Positions 45,001-55,404 of a stretch of 64,000 bases of DNA are shown here, in pieces. The notes beneath the pieces were generated by a model. It was not told the DNA's origin and searched no databases. It saw only the letters and a program-made list of their open reading frames with translations. The DNA is taken from the NCBI GenBank assembly GCA_947488625.1, contig CANKZR010000002.1, positions 248,001 to 312,000 on the forward strand. The letters run 5' to 3'. Every line of letters starts with the position of its first letter. The first letter of the stretch is position 1. The translations under genes were made by a program, and so were the position numbers. The stretch is from an uncultured Sphingomonadaceae bacterium. Its GTDB lineage: Bacteria; Pseudomonadota; Alphaproteobacteria; Sphingomonadales; Sphingomonadaceae.

Positions 45001-46743
45001 GGTAAAGTCGTGGATGGTGCCCGCGTCCTCTCCCTGGAGGCGTGCGGGTATCTCCGAAAGGACGCGAAAGCCGAAGTTTTCGAGTGCGGGCACGGCGTCT
45101 GAAAGAGGCAGGCTGCCGTGGTGCTGGTACACTTTCAGGCGCAGCAACTCTTCGGTGTCAACATCCGAGTGATACAGCCGCACATCGCGGTTCTGCTCGC
45201 CCTGATCTTCGGTCGTGGAAAGCTGGCGAAGACGGGAAATATCCGCAGCCGCTTCCGCTGCGCTGTAGGTGTTGCGATAGAAGGTGGGAAAGCTCTCGGC
45301 ATAGCGCAGGGCAAGAGCGGCGGCGCGGCTTGGCTCTTCGCTCTTGGCCAGCGCATCCTCCACCGCATCCTGCCATCCGCGCAGCATTTCTCCCAGCGCT
45401 GCATCCACGGCAGCAGAGTCGGCCTTGGTGCTCTTGCCCCGGAAATCCATGACATAGCGCAGCAGGGCGAGGTTGCCGCCCTCGACCATCAGGCTCCAGT
45501 CCAGCGTGGTTGCGCCGGTCTGTGTTTCCAGCATGTCCTGCACTTGCAGGCGCACTGCAGTGGAAAGCATGTCACGCGGCAGCCAGACGAAGCCGAACAC
45601 GTGGCGGCCCAGCGGCGCAGTCACCAGTGTGGCGCGCGGGCGAGGGCGGTCGGTAAGGCCCATCATTGCAGTGGCGACGCGGGTGATGTCGTCATCGGAG
45701 AAGCTGATGATAACGTCATGCGGCAGCGCGGTAAGTGCGTGGACGAGCGATTTGTAATCATGGCTGCCGGGTTCGAAATCCAGCCGGTCCATGATGATCT
45801 TCAACTGCTGGCGCAGCACCGGTACGCTGTCGGGCGGCGCGACCAGTGCCGCGCTTGTCCAGATCCCTGCATGGACGCTCAGCGCCTCTACGCGGCCCTT
45901 CTTCATCAGCGGCACGATAAAGATATCCAGCGGCACCCGGCGATGCACCTTGGACAGGCGATTGGCCTTGATGATCAGCGGGGCGCGGCCCTGGTGGCTC
46001 TTGTCACCGTCGAACCAGGCGAAGGCCTTGTCGAATGCATCGTCCGCCAACAGGTCAGGCGTGGAGCGACGACAGATGCCATAGGCATCGGTTGTCTTGC
46101 CTTCGCGCGTTCGGGTGACATGGCCCAGCAAGGTCATCATGCCGTCGCCCAGCCAGCGCAGCAAGGCGGCGCCTTCGGCATCGGGCAGGCGATCTGCATC
46201 TTCTGCCATTGCATCGCGCATCTTCGGCCAGTCGGCGACGGTTGCGCGAACATCAAGGATCGCGGCGCGCAGTTCTGCCTCCAGTTCGCGCCGTTCTTTC
46301 GCATCGACGCGCGCGGTCTCGATATAGACCCAGCTTTCCTTCTTCTCGCCAGTCGCATCGCCTTCGGGCACTTCCACCAGCGCATCGTCGCGACGGCGCA
46401 CGGGCAGGATCGGGTGGACCAGAACATCAATGGCGAGGCCGCGCGCGGCCATGGCGGCAGCGATCGAGTCCACCAGGAAGGACATGTCCTTGTTGATGAT
46501 GGCGATGCGCATGTAGCGCCTGCCGTCGGCTTCGGAGCGGATCAGGATGGAGGGTTTGCCGTCCTCGCGGGTGCGCGCAGCTTCCACCACGAAGGCGGCG
46601 GCCTCGTCCAGCCGGGCGCCGTCGAGCAGTTTCTCGCCTGGCAGGAGGGAATCGCTGATCCGGTCCTTCAGCACGGCGACGAAGTCCCGCTCTTCCTTGG
46701 TCAGATCCTTGAAAGCCGCGGACGCGCTGCCAGTCTTTGCCAT
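42013..46743 (-). CDS. NAD-specific glutamate dehydrogenase, large ~180-kDa class
   Basis: I start at ATG 46743 ([14 protein letters not shown]), giving ~1576 residues, the normal size of this class. The long N-terminal half holds regulatory ACT-like domains. The catalytic part has '[46 protein letters not shown]', including the substrate-binding lysines, and the Rossmann region follows ('[14 protein letters not shown]'). It deaminates glutamate to 2-oxoglutarate for catabolism. The gene is monocistronic-looking, with the hairpin element upstream and a hairpin downstream. Confidence 0.95.
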   Translation of the reverse strand: MAKTGSASAAFKDLTKEERDFVAVLKDRISDSLLPGEKLLDGARLDEAAAFVVEAARTREDGKPSILIRSEADGRRYMRIAIINKDMSFLVDSIAAAMAARGLAIDVLVHPILPVRRRDDALVEVPEGDATGEKKESWVYIETARVDAKERRELEAELRAAILDVRATVADWPKMRDAMAEDADRLPDAEGAALLRWLGDGMMTLLGHVTRTREGKTTDAYGICRRSTPDLLADDAFDKAFAWFDGDKSHQGRAPLIIKANRLSKVHRRVPLDIFIVPLMKKGRVEALSVHAGIWTSAALVAPPDSVPVLRQQLKIIMDRLDFEPGSHDYKSLVHALTALPHDVIISFSDDDITRVATAMMGLTDRPRPRATLVTAPLGRHVFGFVWLPRDMLSTAVRLQVQDMLETQTGATTLDWSLMVEGGNLALLRYVMDFRGKSTKADSAAVDAALGEMLRGWQDAVEDALAKSEEPSRAAALALRYAESFPTFYRNTYSAAEAAADISRLRQLSTTEDQGEQNRDVRLYHSDVDTEELLRLKVYQHHGSLPLSDAVPALENFGFRVLSEIPARLQGEDAGTIHDFTLALPAGVSRDEVLSRADEIEDAISCVLNERAEDDVFNRLVVVSGLVAKETDWLRAFYRYLRQANIAFTIYTVVNALAAAPKVARGLIDLFKALHDPAAKGDRDKTTAALDDEIRAGLGEVTAINDDRILRLYWSTLRAILRTNAFSPFAAEALAFKFDSSQVPGLPKPVPWREIFVYSRRVEGVHLRAGPVARGGIRWSDRRDDFRTEVLGLMKAQKVKNAVIVPTGAKGGFYPKRLPNPAIDRDAWFTEGKESYKLYIRALLSITDNYEGDKVIHPQDVVIHDGDDPYFVVAADKGTATFSDTANAIAMEQDFWLGDAFASGGSNGYDHKEMGITARGAWISVQRHFLEMGVDVQTDPVRVVGCGDMSGDVFGNGMLLSKSIKLIAAFDHRHIFIDPDPDPAASWKERKRLFEMERSNWAEYDEKLISRGGGIFPRTMKRIDLSKGAMTALGIEESDINEGGIDPDSLIEAILKSPNDLIWFGGIGTYVKSSDESHAEVGDPANDGLRVNGEDLRAKVIGEGANLGVTQAGRIEFALSGGRVNTDFIDNSAGVDCSDNEVNIKIALAAARQAGRLSEERRNALLKDMTEEVAALVLEDNRLQALALSIAEQGGSRTVGAQARLIETLEELGGLDRDNEGLGDAEDLKRRAGDERGLTRPELAVLLSHSKLVLQDAVEGSPLAADDAADPLVLGDFPPQMQENFRNQLLDHRLRKEIVGTVVANMVVNRMGMLHPFELAEEEGAGLDTVGSGFVAASKLLGMDEIWAALDTTKMPEPARLMLFDQAALALRGHIADLLRAGGGNTSPSALREEIGDTVAELTDKVDSLLGDAARTHVEGIAARMVEKGAPEKLAAIVARLFAIDGAIGIARLANETEIEPIDLANAFIKLGTLLGIDWAQSRAAIMSPSDPWERLLVAGLARDFQAMRFEFLRGLARKRGKSSGDPLALIEEWAQANEVPVKQFRRMIARAQAATPIAPAMLAQIASQARNLLQG

Positions 46744-46926
46744 GCTTGCCTGTCTCCTCTTGAGCGGCGACACACCAGTCGGTGCCGCGACACCCTCTTC
46801 CAGCGTTAGCCCTTACCGGAAGTTCCCGCGCGCCTCTATCCTTGTGCACGCAGCGATGCCAGATATTTGTTTCAGCAGTAACTTGTTTGTTATCTGAGGA
46901 GCGGTGCCAAGGTTCCGCGGGATAGT

Positions 46927-47178
46927 TTGTTTTTCGATTGCGCCTCCGCGCAATCGTCCTCGCTAGACGCACAGCAAGCTGCGCCCGCTGCGGGCGGCCG
47001 TTCGGCCTTGCGTTCCGCCAGGCGCGGTCCGTGTCCTGCACTCTGGTTTCGTGCTAGCGATAGTCTCGGTCGCGACCAGCGACCGACAGCGCGCGAACGC
47101 GCAGCCCGCAGGTGCCGCGCAGCGAAGCGGAGCGAACAGCACCGAGGATGCACCTGCGGACGCAGGTGCGAAAAACAA
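46927..47178. repeat. 252-base hairpin-rich intergenic element with terminal inverted repeats
   Basis: The element fills most of the gap between NAD-GDH and the LLM gene. Its ends are exact inverted copies: TTGTTTTTCG (46927-46936) and CGAAAAACAA (47169-47178). Inside are several perfect hairpins: CGATTGCGC/GCGCAATCG (46935-46956), CGCCCGC/GCGGGCG (46982-46996), CGGTCGC/GCGACCG (47067-47085), and GCACCTGCG/CGCAGGTGC (47150-47169). CGCAGGTGC recurs at 47107. No ORF in it looks coding. It could be a non-autonomous mobile element, a REP/BIME-like repeat or a structured RNA. Whether it is repeated in the genome cannot be seen here. Confidence 0.65.
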
Positions 47179-47187
47179 GCAATTCTC

Positions 47188-48171
47188 CTAACCCTTCACC
47201 GCTTCCGCCGTCATCCTCAGCGACTCGCGCCGCGCTGCCGGATCGTGCGTGGCGCCCGAGACGATGATCTCGTCCGCCTTCGTGCGATCGACGAAACGCG
47301 CGATAGCTTCGCGCACGGTGGCGGGTGATCCTACGGCCTTGGCAACATCGAGGCTTTCCATCATCGCGCGCGCCTGTAGCGGCAGCGTGTCGCGATAGTT
47401 GGGGATGGGTGGCGGCAGCTTGCCCGGATCGCCGCTGCGCAAGCGCACGAAGGCCTGGTCCTGACTGCTGGCGAGTGTCTGCGCCTCTGCATCCGTTTCC
47501 GCGCACATGACGCTCATCGCGGCCATCACATGCGGTTTTTCCAGTGCGGCAGAAGGGCGGAAGTCCTGTCGGTAGATACGCAGTGCTTCGTCCAGATGCG
47601 TTGGCGCAAAATGGCTGGCGAAGGCGTATGGCAATCCCAGGCGAGCTGCCAATTGCGCGCCGAACAGGCTGGAGCCCAGCATCCACAACTCGACTTGCGC
47701 GCCCAGGCCCGGCGTGGCGGTGATCGGCAGGTCGGCATCGCCTGTCAGCAATGCGCGCAATTCCACCACGTCCTGCGGGAAATATTCGGCCGCGCGCTGC
47801 AGGTCCTTGCGCAAGGCCTGTCCGATAATGGGTGCAGAACCGGGCGCACGGCCAAGCCCCAGGTCCACCCTGCCGGGAAACAGCGCGTCGAGCGCACCGA
47901 ACTGCTCGGCGATCACGAACGGGTTGTGATTGGGCAGCATGATACCGCCCGAACCCACGCGAATGGTGCTTGTAACATGTCCGATATGGCTGATGATGAC
48001 GGCAGTCGGCCCGCCTGCAATGCCTTCGCTGGCGTGATGCTCGGCCACCCAGAAACGCTTGTAGCCCGCTGTCTCCGCCACCTGCGCCAGCTTCCCCGCC
48101 TCGGCAATAGCCTCGGAGACATTGCTGCCTTCGCGTACGGGTACGAGATCGAGAACGGAAAGATCGGTCAA
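47188..48171 (-). CDS. LLM-class flavin-dependent oxidoreductase
   Basis: A 327-residue luciferase-like monooxygenase-fold protein. 'LVPVREGSNVSEAIAEA', 'RFWVAEHHASEGIAGG', 'IRVGSGGIMLPNHNPFVIAEQFGALDALFPGRVDLGLGRAPG' are typical of the YhbW-like group within this family. It uses reduced flavin, but its substrate is unknown. The start ATG overlaps the stop of the alpha/beta hydrolase gene (ATGA). Confidence 0.9.
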   Translation of the reverse strand: MTDLSVLDLVPVREGSNVSEAIAEAGKLAQVAETAGYKRFWVAEHHASEGIAGGPTAVIISHIGHVTSTIRVGSGGIMLPNHNPFVIAEQFGALDALFPGRVDLGLGRAPGSAPIIGQALRKDLQRAAEYFPQDVVELRALLTGDADLPITATPGLGAQVELWMLGSSLFGAQLAARLGLPYAFASHFAPTHLDEALRIYRQDFRPSAALEKPHVMAAMSVMCAETDAEAQTLASSQDQAFVRLRSGDPGKLPPPIPNYRDTLPLQARAMMESLDVAKAVGSPATVREAIARFVDRTKADEIIVSGATHDPAARRESLRMTAEAVKG

Positions 48172-48893
48172 AGCGAATCCACCATGCGCAGGAGAAGGGC
48201 AATATCGCCATCGCGGCTGAGGCGATGGTCTCCGCCTTTCACCATTGTCACCTGTACATCGTTACCGACTAGCGCGCGTGCAAGGCGGAGCGAGGTTTCG
48301 GGCGGTACGTCGGTGTCCTGCTGCCCGTGCAGCAGACGTACCGGCGCGTGGATCGCAATCTCGCTGTCGAGAAGCCTGTTCGCCTCCGCGTCCTGCCAGA
48401 ACCTGGCGTGGGTCGGCGTGGGGTCGTAACCGTAGTGGTTTTTCTCGTAGATGGTCGTGCCCGCGCGCAGCTGGTTCTTTTGCACCTCGGTAAAACCCCA
48501 GTCAGAAAAATCGGGCGCGGCGGCGATGCCCAGCAATGCATGGAGCCTGTTGCCCAGCGCCATGCCAACCAGCAGCATGAGCCAGCCACCCATGGATGAC
48601 CCGATTACGATAACGCCGTCGGCCTTCACTTTCGCGTCGATCAGCGCCAGCACCTCGTCGCGCCATTGGCTGAGCGTGCCGTTGGCGAAATCGCCATCAC
48701 TTTGCCCGCAACCTGAATAATCCAGCAACAGGCATTCGCGCCGCTGCTGTACGCACCATTCGAACACCGCGGTGGCCTTGCCGCCGTCCATGTCGGACAT
48801 GTAGCCGGGCAGGAAAACCACCGCTGGCCCGGCCCCTGCATTGTGGCGATAGGCAAGCCGCTGGCCGCCGGTTTCATGAAACTGCGTTGTCAT
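48168..48893 (-). CDS. alpha/beta hydrolase (ABHD10-like)
   Basis: The start at ATG 48893 ([16 protein letters not shown]) is preferred to the track start 27 codons upstream. The 241-residue cytoplasmic hydrolase has '[16 protein letters not shown]', '[12 protein letters not shown]', the nucleophile serine in '[12 protein letters not shown]', '[11 protein letters not shown]' with the acid, and the histidine in 'KGGDHRLS'. It resembles ABHD10-type esterases. The coupled LLM gene suggests the two act on related small molecules, which is inference only. Confidence 0.85.
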   Translation of the reverse strand: MTTQFHETGGQRLAYRHNAGAGPAVVFLPGYMSDMDGGKATAVFEWCVQQRRECLLLDYSGCGQSDGDFANGTLSQWRDEVLALIDAKVKADGVIVIGSSMGGWLMLLVGMALGNRLHALLGIAAAPDFSDWGFTEVQKNQLRAGTTIYEKNHYGYDPTPTHARFWQDAEANRLLDSEIAIHAPVRLLHGQQDTDVPPETSLRLARALVGNDVQVTMVKGGDHRLSRDGDIALLLRMVDSL

Positions 48894-48977
48894 CACACAA
48901 CTATGGGCGCGAAAATGCCCGCTGCAAGGCTCATTGCAGACTTGGCGCGTGGCCCCATCCGCACTAGGTGGCATGGC

Positions 48978-50993
48978 ATGACCGAATTAGTCCAGATCAG
49001 CCTTCCCGATGGTTCCAAGCGCGCGATGGAGCCGGGCAGCACCCCCGGCGACGTTGCCGCCGCCATCGGCCCCGGCCTTGCCAAGGCTGCGCTTGCCGCG
49101 CGCGTGAACGGCGAGGTGCGCGACCTCAACCGCCCGTTCGATTGCGACAGCGAGTTGGAACTGATCACTTTGCGTGACGAGGAAGATGCGCTGGAACTGG
49201 CGCGGCACGACTATGCGCATGTGCTGGCAGAGGCCGTGCAATCGCTATGGCCGGGCACGCAGATCACCTTCGGCCCGGCAACGGACGATGGCTTCTATTA
49301 CGACGTGAAAGCGCCCGATAATCGTCCGCCATTCTCGATGGACGACCTGCCCCAGATCGAGGAGCGGATGCGCGAGATCATCAAGGCGGACAAGCCGCTG
49401 GTGCGCGAGGCGTGGAGCCGCGAGCAGCTGATCGCCAGGTGGGAGGCCGAGGGCGAGACCTTCAAGGCCGAATGGGCGAAGGAACTGCCGGAGAACGAGG
49501 AACTGACGGTCTACTGGTCGGGAGAGCCCAATTCCGATGGCGCATGGCTGGACATGTGCCGTGGCCCCCACCTGCCCAGCACCGGTAGGCTGGACCCGCA
49601 GGCGTTCAAGCTGATGCGCGTTGCCGGGGCATATTGGCGCGGCGACCAGAAGAATGCGCAGCTGACGCGCATCTACGGCACCGGCTGGCTGAACAAGAAG
49701 CAGCTCAATGCCCACCTCACCAGGCTGGAGGAAGCCGCGAAGCGCGACCACCGCAAGCTGGGCCGCGAGATGGACCTGTTCCACTTGCAGGAAGAGGCGC
49801 ACGGCAGCGTGTTCTGGCATCCCAACGGCTATCGCATCTGGCGCGAGCTGGAAGCCTACATGCGCCGCAAGATGGACGCCGCAGGTTACCGCGAGATCAA
49901 GACGCCGCAGGTGATGGATGCCCGCCAGTGGGAGCAAAGCGGCCACTGGGGCAAGTATCGCGAAAACATGTTTGTCATCCCCGACGAAACGCCGAATACC
50001 GAAGACGAAGGCGAACTGGTGTCGAAGGACGCCGACTGGATGGCGCTCAAGCCCATGAACTGCCCGGCGCACGTGCTCGTGTTCAAGCAGGGCATCACCT
50101 CCTACCGCGACCTGCCGATCCGGCTGGGCGAAATGGGCTGCTGCCACCGCAACGAGCCACACGGCGCGCTGCACGGGCTGATGCGCGTGCGCCAGTTCAC
50201 GCAGGATGACGCGCATATCTTCTGCACCGAAGCGCAAGTGGTGGAGGAAACGCGGTCCTTCATCGAACTGGCCGACAGCGTCTACCGCGATTTCGGCTTC
50301 AGCTATGCGATCAAGCTGGCGCTGCGCCCGGACCAGCGTTTCGGCAGCGATTCGGACTGGGACAAGGCCGAGCAGGAAATGCGCGACGCCGTGGCCGAGG
50401 CCGGAATGCAGAACGACGAGTATGGCTGGGAAGAACTGCCCGGCGAAGGCGCATTCTACGCGCCCAAGCTGGAATGGCACCTGACGGACGCCATCGGCCG
50501 CACTTGGCAGGTGGGCACGATCCAGGGTGACCGGGTGCTGCCCGAACGTCTCGATGCGACCTATATCGGCGAGGATGGCGAAAAGCATCGTCCGGTCATG
50601 CTGCATCGCGCGATCTTCGGTTCCTACGAACGCTTCATCGGCATCCTGATCGAGCATTTCGCAGGCCGCCTGCCGACGTGGCTGGCGCCGGTGCAGGCCG
50701 TGGTGGCCACCATCGTTTCCGACGCCGACGATTATGCCAGCGAGGTGGCGGCAAAGCTGAAGGCGGCTGGCATTCGCGTGGAAAGCGATCTTCGCAACGA
50801 GAAGATCAACTACAAGGTGCGCGAACACTCGCTGGCGAAGGTTCCGCACATGCTCGTTGTGGGCAAGCGCGAGGCCGAGGAAGGCACTGTGGCCATGCGC
50901 ACGCTGGGCGAGAAGGAGCAGAAGTTCATCTCTCTCGACGAGGCGATTGCTTTCCTCAAGTCCGAGGCCGCCCCGCCGGACCTGTGCACCTAG
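48978..50993 (+). CDS. thrS: threonyl-tRNA synthetase
   Basis: The start at ATG 48978 ([15 protein letters not shown]) fits the family; the track start is 45 codons upstream. The 671-residue enzyme has an N-terminal TGS domain, an editing domain with '[12 protein letters not shown]' and '[12 protein letters not shown]', the class II catalytic core ('[10 protein letters not shown]', '[27 protein letters not shown]'), and a C-terminal anticodon-binding domain ('[32 protein letters not shown]'). It is followed after 15 bases by the TauE/SafE gene. Confidence 0.97.
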   Translation: MTELVQISLPDGSKRAMEPGSTPGDVAAAIGPGLAKAALAARVNGEVRDLNRPFDCDSELELITLRDEEDALELARHDYAHVLAEAVQSLWPGTQITFGPATDDGFYYDVKAPDNRPPFSMDDLPQIEERMREIIKADKPLVREAWSREQLIARWEAEGETFKAEWAKELPENEELTVYWSGEPNSDGAWLDMCRGPHLPSTGRLDPQAFKLMRVAGAYWRGDQKNAQLTRIYGTGWLNKKQLNAHLTRLEEAAKRDHRKLGREMDLFHLQEEAHGSVFWHPNGYRIWRELEAYMRRKMDAAGYREIKTPQVMDARQWEQSGHWGKYRENMFVIPDETPNTEDEGELVSKDADWMALKPMNCPAHVLVFKQGITSYRDLPIRLGEMGCCHRNEPHGALHGLMRVRQFTQDDAHIFCTEAQVVEETRSFIELADSVYRDFGFSYAIKLALRPDQRFGSDSDWDKAEQEMRDAVAEAGMQNDEYGWEELPGEGAFYAPKLEWHLTDAIGRTWQVGTIQGDRVLPERLDATYIGEDGEKHRPVMLHRAIFGSYERFIGILIEHFAGRLPTWLAPVQAVVATIVSDADDYASEVAAKLKAAGIRVESDLRNEKINYKVREHSLAKVPHMLVVGKREAEEGTVAMRTLGEKEQKFISLDEAIAFLKSEAAPPDLCT

Positions 50994-51008
50994 ACCGGCA
51001 AGACAACC

Positions 51009-51752
51009 TTGGAATTCCTCGCCGGATTCAGCGCGGTGCAGATCGCGGTTGCCGCCATTGCGACGCTGGGCGCAGCCTTCATTCGCGGGCTGACCGGGTT
51101 TGGCTTCGGAATCCTTCTGGTTCCGATCCTGGCGCTGGCGATCACTCCTGTAGAGGCGGTGCTGGCGCTCAACATCATGGCCGGCCTGCTGGCACTGAGC
51201 GAGATACGCTATGTGCTGCGCGAAGCAGAGCGTTCCGCGCTGACGATCGGCGTGCTGGTGGTACTGGCCACCCTGCCGGGACTGATGCTGCTGGATGCGA
51301 CGCCCCCTGCGCTCGCTCGCTTGCTGATCGCACTGGTGGCGCTTTCGGCTTTTGTCGCCATTCTGTTACCGCGCCGCGCCGCGCACCTGCCCGGCCCGCT
51401 GACCACGGGATTGACGGGGGTTTCCGCTGGTCTGCTGACTGGCTTTGCCGCCATGCCGGGTCCACCGGTGGTGCCATATTACGTGGGTAGGGATATCCCG
51501 CGTCAGACCGCCAAGGCGTCCATGATCGGCATATTCGGCGTGGCCGCCATGGCGGGTGTCGGTTCTGGCGTGGCCATCGGCGTGCTGGAATGGCGGATCG
51601 TGATACTGGGCCTCGCGCTGTTCCCACTCGTCATGCTCGGCAACTGGCTCGGCAGCCTCGCCTTCGGCAAGGTCAGCGACAAGGCGTGGCGCATCTTCGT
51701 GGGGGTTGTGCTGGCCGCCGCGGCAGGGGCCGCCTTGGCAAAACTGCTATAG
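51009..51752 (+). CDS. TauE/SafE-family anion exporter
   Basis: A 247-residue inner-membrane protein with about eight hydrophobic segments. 'AAFIRGLTGFGFGILLVPIL' and its second-half echo 'TGVSAGLLTGFAAMPGPPVVPYY' are the duplicated family motifs. Members move sulfite, sulfonates or related anions. The start is TTG 51009 (LEFLAGFSAV). It converges on cysQ with a six-base overlap; a link to the sulfur genes next door is possible but not shown. Confidence 0.88.
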   Translation: MEFLAGFSAVQIAVAAIATLGAAFIRGLTGFGFGILLVPILALAITPVEAVLALNIMAGLLALSEIRYVLREAERSALTIGVLVVLATLPGLMLLDATPPALARLLIALVALSAFVAILLPRRAAHLPGPLTTGLTGVSAGLLTGFAAMPGPPVVPYYVGRDIPRQTAKASMIGIFGVAAMAGVGSGVAIGVLEWRIVILGLALFPLVMLGNWLGSLAFGKVSDKAWRIFVGVVLAAAAGAALAKLL

Positions 51753-52490
51753 CGCGGCCACTTCTGCCAGCACCTTGTCCGCCCATTCGGGCCGACAGAT
51801 CAGCAGGTCGGGCATGTAGGTATCGCGCTGGTTGTAGACGAGTGGCGAACCGTCGATGCGCGAACAGTGGAGGCCGTGTGCTGCGGCAACCGCGGCAGGC
51901 GCGCAGCTATCCCATTCGTACTGGCCGCCCGAGTGCAGGTAGATTTCCGCCTCTCCGCGCACGACTGCCATGGCTTTCGCCCCGGCGCTGCCCATTGGCA
52001 CGAGTTCGCCGCCGATACGCTCCGCCACGGCGACAGCTTCGGTAGCAGGACGCGTGCGGCTGACGACGAGGCGCGGTTTCTGCGCCGCTTCGGGCAGCGG
52101 ACCGGGCTGGTCGGTGCGCAACACTTCGTCGAGGCCGGGAAGGGCCACCGCGCCGATCTCCGGTTTGCCGCCTATCGCTAGGGCAACGTGCACGGCCCAG
52201 TCGCTGCGCGCCTCGCCGTATTCACGCGTGCCATCCACGGGATCGACGATCCACACCCGTTCCATGGACAGGCGTTCCTCGGTATCCTTGCTTTCTTCGC
52301 TCAGCAGCCCGTCATCGGGGCGCTGCGCGCGGATGGCGTGGACAAGGAACTGGTTCGCGGTCTCGTCTCCCGCCTTGCCCAGCGCCTTGCCTTCGATCAT
52401 GCCGGAGGCGCGCACCTCGAGAAGGATGCGACCCGCGCAATGGGCCAGATGGGCGGCGAGTTCGGCATCGGTCATTCTGGCAATACTCAC
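51747..52490 (-). CDS. cysQ: 3'(2'),5'-bisphosphate nucleotidase
   Basis: Hydrolyses PAP, the by-product of PAPS use, and so recycles sulfur-assimilation nucleotide. The 247-residue inositol-monophosphatase-fold protein has metal motifs 'LSEES', '[13 protein letters not shown]' and '[11 protein letters not shown]'. GTG 52490 overlaps the cysNC stop (GTGA); ATG 52475, five codons inside, is an alternative. It is the last gene of the cysD-cysNC-cysQ operon. Confidence 0.93.
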   Translation of the reverse strand: MSIARMTDAELAAHLAHCAGRILLEVRASGMIEGKALGKAGDETANQFLVHAIRAQRPDDGLLSEESKDTEERLSMERVWIVDPVDGTREYGEARSDWAVHVALAIGGKPEIGAVALPGLDEVLRTDQPGPLPEAAQKPRLVVSRTRPATEAVAVAERIGGELVPMGSAGAKAMAVVRGEAEIYLHSGGQYEWDSCAPAAVAAAHGLHCSRIDGSPLVYNQRDTYMPDLLICRPEWADKVLAEVAAL

Positions 52491-54409
52491 TTCAACGGCA
52501 GGATTTGCTGGATGATATGGTCGGCGGCTTCTTCCGGGGTCATGGCCACCGTATTCACCGTGATCTCCGGATTTTCCGGGGCCTCGTAGGGGCTATCGAT
52601 GCCGGTGAAATTCTTGAGCTCACCGGACCGTGCCTTCTTGTAGAGGCCCTTCACGTCGCGCTGCTCCGCCACTTCCAGCGGGGTATCGACGAAGACCTCG
52701 ATGAATTCGTGATCCTCCAGCATGTCGCGAACCAACCTGCGTTCCGCGCGGAACGGGCTGATGAAGGCGGTGAGCACGATCAGGCCGGCATCGGTCATCA
52801 ACCGGGCAACCTCGCCCACGCGGCGAATGTTCTCGATCCGGTCGGCTTCGGTAAAGCCCAGGTCCTTGTTCAACCCGTGGCGCACATTGTCGCCATCCAG
52901 CAGGAAGGTGTGGCGGTTCATCAGCGCCAGCTTCTTCTCCACCTCGTTGGCGATGGTGGACTTGCCCGAGCCCGACAGGCCGGTGAACCACAATACGCGC
53001 GGCGTCTGGTTCTTCATCTGCGCGTGGTGTTCGCGGGTGATGTCGGTGGCCTGCCAGTGTACGTTCTGGCTGCGGCGCAGACTGAAGTTCAGCATACCTG
53101 CGGCCACGGTGGCGTTGGTGATCTTGTCGATCAGGATGAAGCCGCCCATCGTGCGGTTCTCGGCGTAGGATTCGAACACCAGCGGCTTGTCCGAATAGAC
53201 TTCTGCCACGCCGATATCGTTCAGCGACAGCGTCTTGGCCGCCAACTCGTCCATGGTGTTCACGTCGACGCGGTACTTTGGCTGTTGCACCGTTGCCGAA
53301 ACGGTCTGCGTGCCCAGTTTCAGCCAGTATCCGCGCCCGACGCTCAGGTCCTCGTCATTCAGCCAGACCAGCGTTGCCTCGAACTGATCGGCCGTTTCTG
53401 GCGGATCGTCCGCCACGCACAGCACGTCGCCGCGAGAGCAATCGATCTCGTCCGCCAGGGTTATCGTAACGGACTGGCCCGCCTGCGCTTCGTCCAGCTC
53501 GCCATCAAAGGTGACAATGCTCTTCACGGTGCTGGTCTTGCCCGATGGCAGCGCGCGCACCGCGTCGCCCGGTTTTACCTGTCCGCTGGCGATCAGGCCG
53601 GAGAAACCCCGGAAGTCCAGATTGGGGCGGTTCACCCACTGCACCGGCATGCGGAAAGGCATGTCGGCGGCAATATCGGACAGCACCTCAACGCTTTCCA
53701 GGTGATCGACGAGGCTGGGCCCCTCGTACCACGGCGTGTTTTCGCTGGGTGCAAGGGTGATATTGTCGCCCTTGAAACCGCTGATGGGAATGGCGGTGAA
53801 GCTCTCTATTCCGATTTCTTCGGCGAAAGCGGCGTAATCGGCCACGATGCGGTCGAAGGTATCCTGATCGTAATCGACCAGGTCCATCTTGTTCACGGCC
53901 AGCACGATATTCCTGATGCCGATAAGGTGGCACAGGTAGGAGTGTCGCCGCGTCTGCACCAGCACGCCCTTGCGCGCATCGATCATGACAACTGCCAGAT
54001 CTGCGCTGGAGGCGCCTGTCACCATGTTGCGCGTATATTGTTCGTGACCCGGACAATCGGCGACGATGAACTTGCGCTTCTCGGTGTTGAAGAAGCGGTA
54101 GGCGACATCGATGGTGATGCCCTGCTCGCGCTCTGCGGCGAGGCCATCCACCAGCAGGGCAAAGTCGATGTCCTGACCTTGCGTACCAACCTTCTTGCTA
54201 TCGCTGCTGAGCGCCTCGAGCTGATCCTCGAAAATCATCTTGGAATCATACAGCAAGCGCCCGATCAGGGTGCTCTTGCCATCGTCCACGCTGCCGCAGG
54301 TGATGAAGCGCAGCATGGTCTTGTGCTGGTGGGTTTCCAGATAGCTGTCGATATCCTCGGCGATCAGGGCATCGGTCTGGTAGACGGAATCCTTGGACTG
54401 CTCGGTCAT
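52487..54409 (-). CDS. cysNC: fused sulfate adenylyltransferase large subunit / APS kinase
   Basis: A 640-residue bifunctional enzyme. Residues 1-440 are CysN, the GTPase that drives APS formation with CysD: '[19 protein letters not shown]', '[12 protein letters not shown]', 'NKMDLVDYD'. From about residue 450 an APS kinase domain follows: '[19 protein letters not shown]', '[15 protein letters not shown]', then '[13 protein letters not shown]', making PAPS. The fusion is complete, with no missing motif. It overlaps cysD by one base (TGATG) and cysQ by GTGA. Confidence 0.97.
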   Translation of the reverse strand: MTEQSKDSVYQTDALIAEDIDSYLETHQHKTMLRFITCGSVDDGKSTLIGRLLYDSKMIFEDQLEALSSDSKKVGTQGQDIDFALLVDGLAAEREQGITIDVAYRFFNTEKRKFIVADCPGHEQYTRNMVTGASSADLAVVMIDARKGVLVQTRRHSYLCHLIGIRNIVLAVNKMDLVDYDQDTFDRIVADYAAFAEEIGIESFTAIPISGFKGDNITLAPSENTPWYEGPSLVDHLESVEVLSDIAADMPFRMPVQWVNRPNLDFRGFSGLIASGQVKPGDAVRALPSGKTSTVKSIVTFDGELDEAQAGQSVTITLADEIDCSRGDVLCVADDPPETADQFEATLVWLNDEDLSVGRGYWLKLGTQTVSATVQQPKYRVDVNTMDELAAKTLSLNDIGVAEVYSDKPLVFESYAENRTMGGFILIDKITNATVAAGMLNFSLRRSQNVHWQATDITREHHAQMKNQTPRVLWFTGLSGSGKSTIANEVEKKLALMNRHTFLLDGDNVRHGLNKDLGFTEADRIENIRRVGEVARLMTDAGLIVLTAFISPFRAERRLVRDMLEDHEFIEVFVDTPLEVAEQRDVKGLYKKARSGELKNFTGIDSPYEAPENPEITVNTVAMTPEEAADHIIQQILPLK

Positions 54410-55323
54410 CAGAAATACCCTTCCTGCTTCTTTTTCTCCATGCCGGCACCGCCGGCATCCTTGTCGATGACACGCCCCTGCCGCTCGCTGGTGGTGGTAA
54501 GCAACGTTTCCTGGATCACCTCGGACAGGGTCGATGCCTCGCTTTCCACAGCGCCCGTCAGCGGGAAGCAGCCCAGTGTGCGGAAGCGGACCGACCTTTC
54601 GGTAATCTCGGGCACTTCGCCCATCACCTCTTTCAGGCGGTCGATATCGTCGGCCATGAACAGCCCACCTTCATAGATGAAGGTGGGGCGCGGCGCGGCG
54701 AAGTAGAGCGGGACGATCTCGATCTCTTCCAGCTGGATGTATTGCCACACGTCCAGCTCGGTCCAGTTGGAGATGGGGAAGACGCGGATGCTCTCCCCCT
54801 TCTTCTTTTTCGCGTTGTAGAGGTTCCACAGTTCCGGGCGCTGGTTTTTCGGATCCCAGCCGTGGCTGGCGGTGCGGAAGGAAAAGACACGCTCCTTCGC
54901 GCGGCTCTTCTCCTCGTCGCGGCGCGCGCCGCCGAAGGCTGCGTCGAAACCGTAATGGTTCAGCGCCTGCTTCAGCCCGTCGGTCTTCCACATGTCGGTG
55001 TGCAGCGGCCCGTGGTCGAAGGGGTTGATGCCGCGCTCCTTCGCTTCCGGGTTCTGATAGACCAGCAGCTCCATGCCCGCATCCTTCGCGGCCTTTTCAC
55101 GCAGATCGTACATCGCCTTGAACTTCCATGTCGTGTCGACATGCAGCAGCGGGAAGGGCGGGGGCGAGGGGTAGAAAGCCTTCTTGGCAAGGTGCAGCAT
55201 GACCGCGCTGTCCTTCCCCACGGAATACAGCATCACGGGCTTGTCCGCCTCTGCTGCCACTTCGCGGATGATATGGATCGCCTCGGCTTCGAGTCGTTCG
55301 AGGTGGGTTAGCTTTGCAGTCAT
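54409..55323 (-). CDS. cysD: sulfate adenylyltransferase small subunit
   Basis: The track ORF runs far upstream; the family start is ATG 55323 ([15 protein letters not shown]), with GAAGG upstream, giving 304 residues. The PP-loop '[16 protein letters not shown]' binds ATP; '[21 protein letters not shown]' and '[14 protein letters not shown]' are further landmarks. It forms APS from sulfate and ATP with CysN. It is the first gene of the sulfate-activation operon and is divergent from a LuxR-type regulator, with a 12-base palindrome between them. Confidence 0.97.
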   Translation of the reverse strand: MTAKLTHLERLEAEAIHIIREVAAEADKPVMLYSVGKDSAVMLHLAKKAFYPSPPPFPLLHVDTTWKFKAMYDLREKAAKDAGMELLVYQNPEAKERGINPFDHGPLHTDMWKTDGLKQALNHYGFDAAFGGARRDEEKSRAKERVFSFRTASHGWDPKNQRPELWNLYNAKKKKGESIRVFPISNWTELDVWQYIQLEEIEIVPLYFAAPRPTFIYEGGLFMADDIDRLKEVMGEVPEITERSVRFRTLGCFPLTGAVESEASTLSEVIQETLLTTTSERQGRVIDKDAGGAGMEKKKQEGYF

Positions 55324-55380
55324 GGACACGCCTTCGTTGTTTTCGAGCGCTTTCATACGGCAATGCAGCAGTCTTTGACT

Positions 55381-55392
55381 TCCCATATGGGA
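55381..55392. promoter_or_regulatory. 12-base palindrome between cysD and the LuxR-type gene
   Basis: TCCCATATGGGA is a perfect palindrome 58 bases before the cysD ATG and 12 bases before the regulator start, overlapping its GGGAGG ribosome site region. It could be an operator by which the regulator controls itself and/or the cys operon. Confidence 0.4.
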
Positions 55393-55404
55393 GGTATAGA
55401 CTAA

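Noticed and set aside
45118-46809. 563-residue plus-strand ORF
   Set aside because: Antisense of the NAD-glutamate dehydrogenase gene.
46927-47178. Complete insertion sequence
   Set aside because: There are terminal inverted repeats but no transposase frame, and no target-site duplication was evident by eye.
46890-47328. ORFs of 71-133 residues within the hairpin element
   Set aside because: Their sequences follow the inverted repeats on both strands, have no ribosome sites, and look like translated structure rather than protein.
52505-54676. 723-residue plus-strand ORF
   Set aside because: Antisense of cysNC and cysD, both certain.
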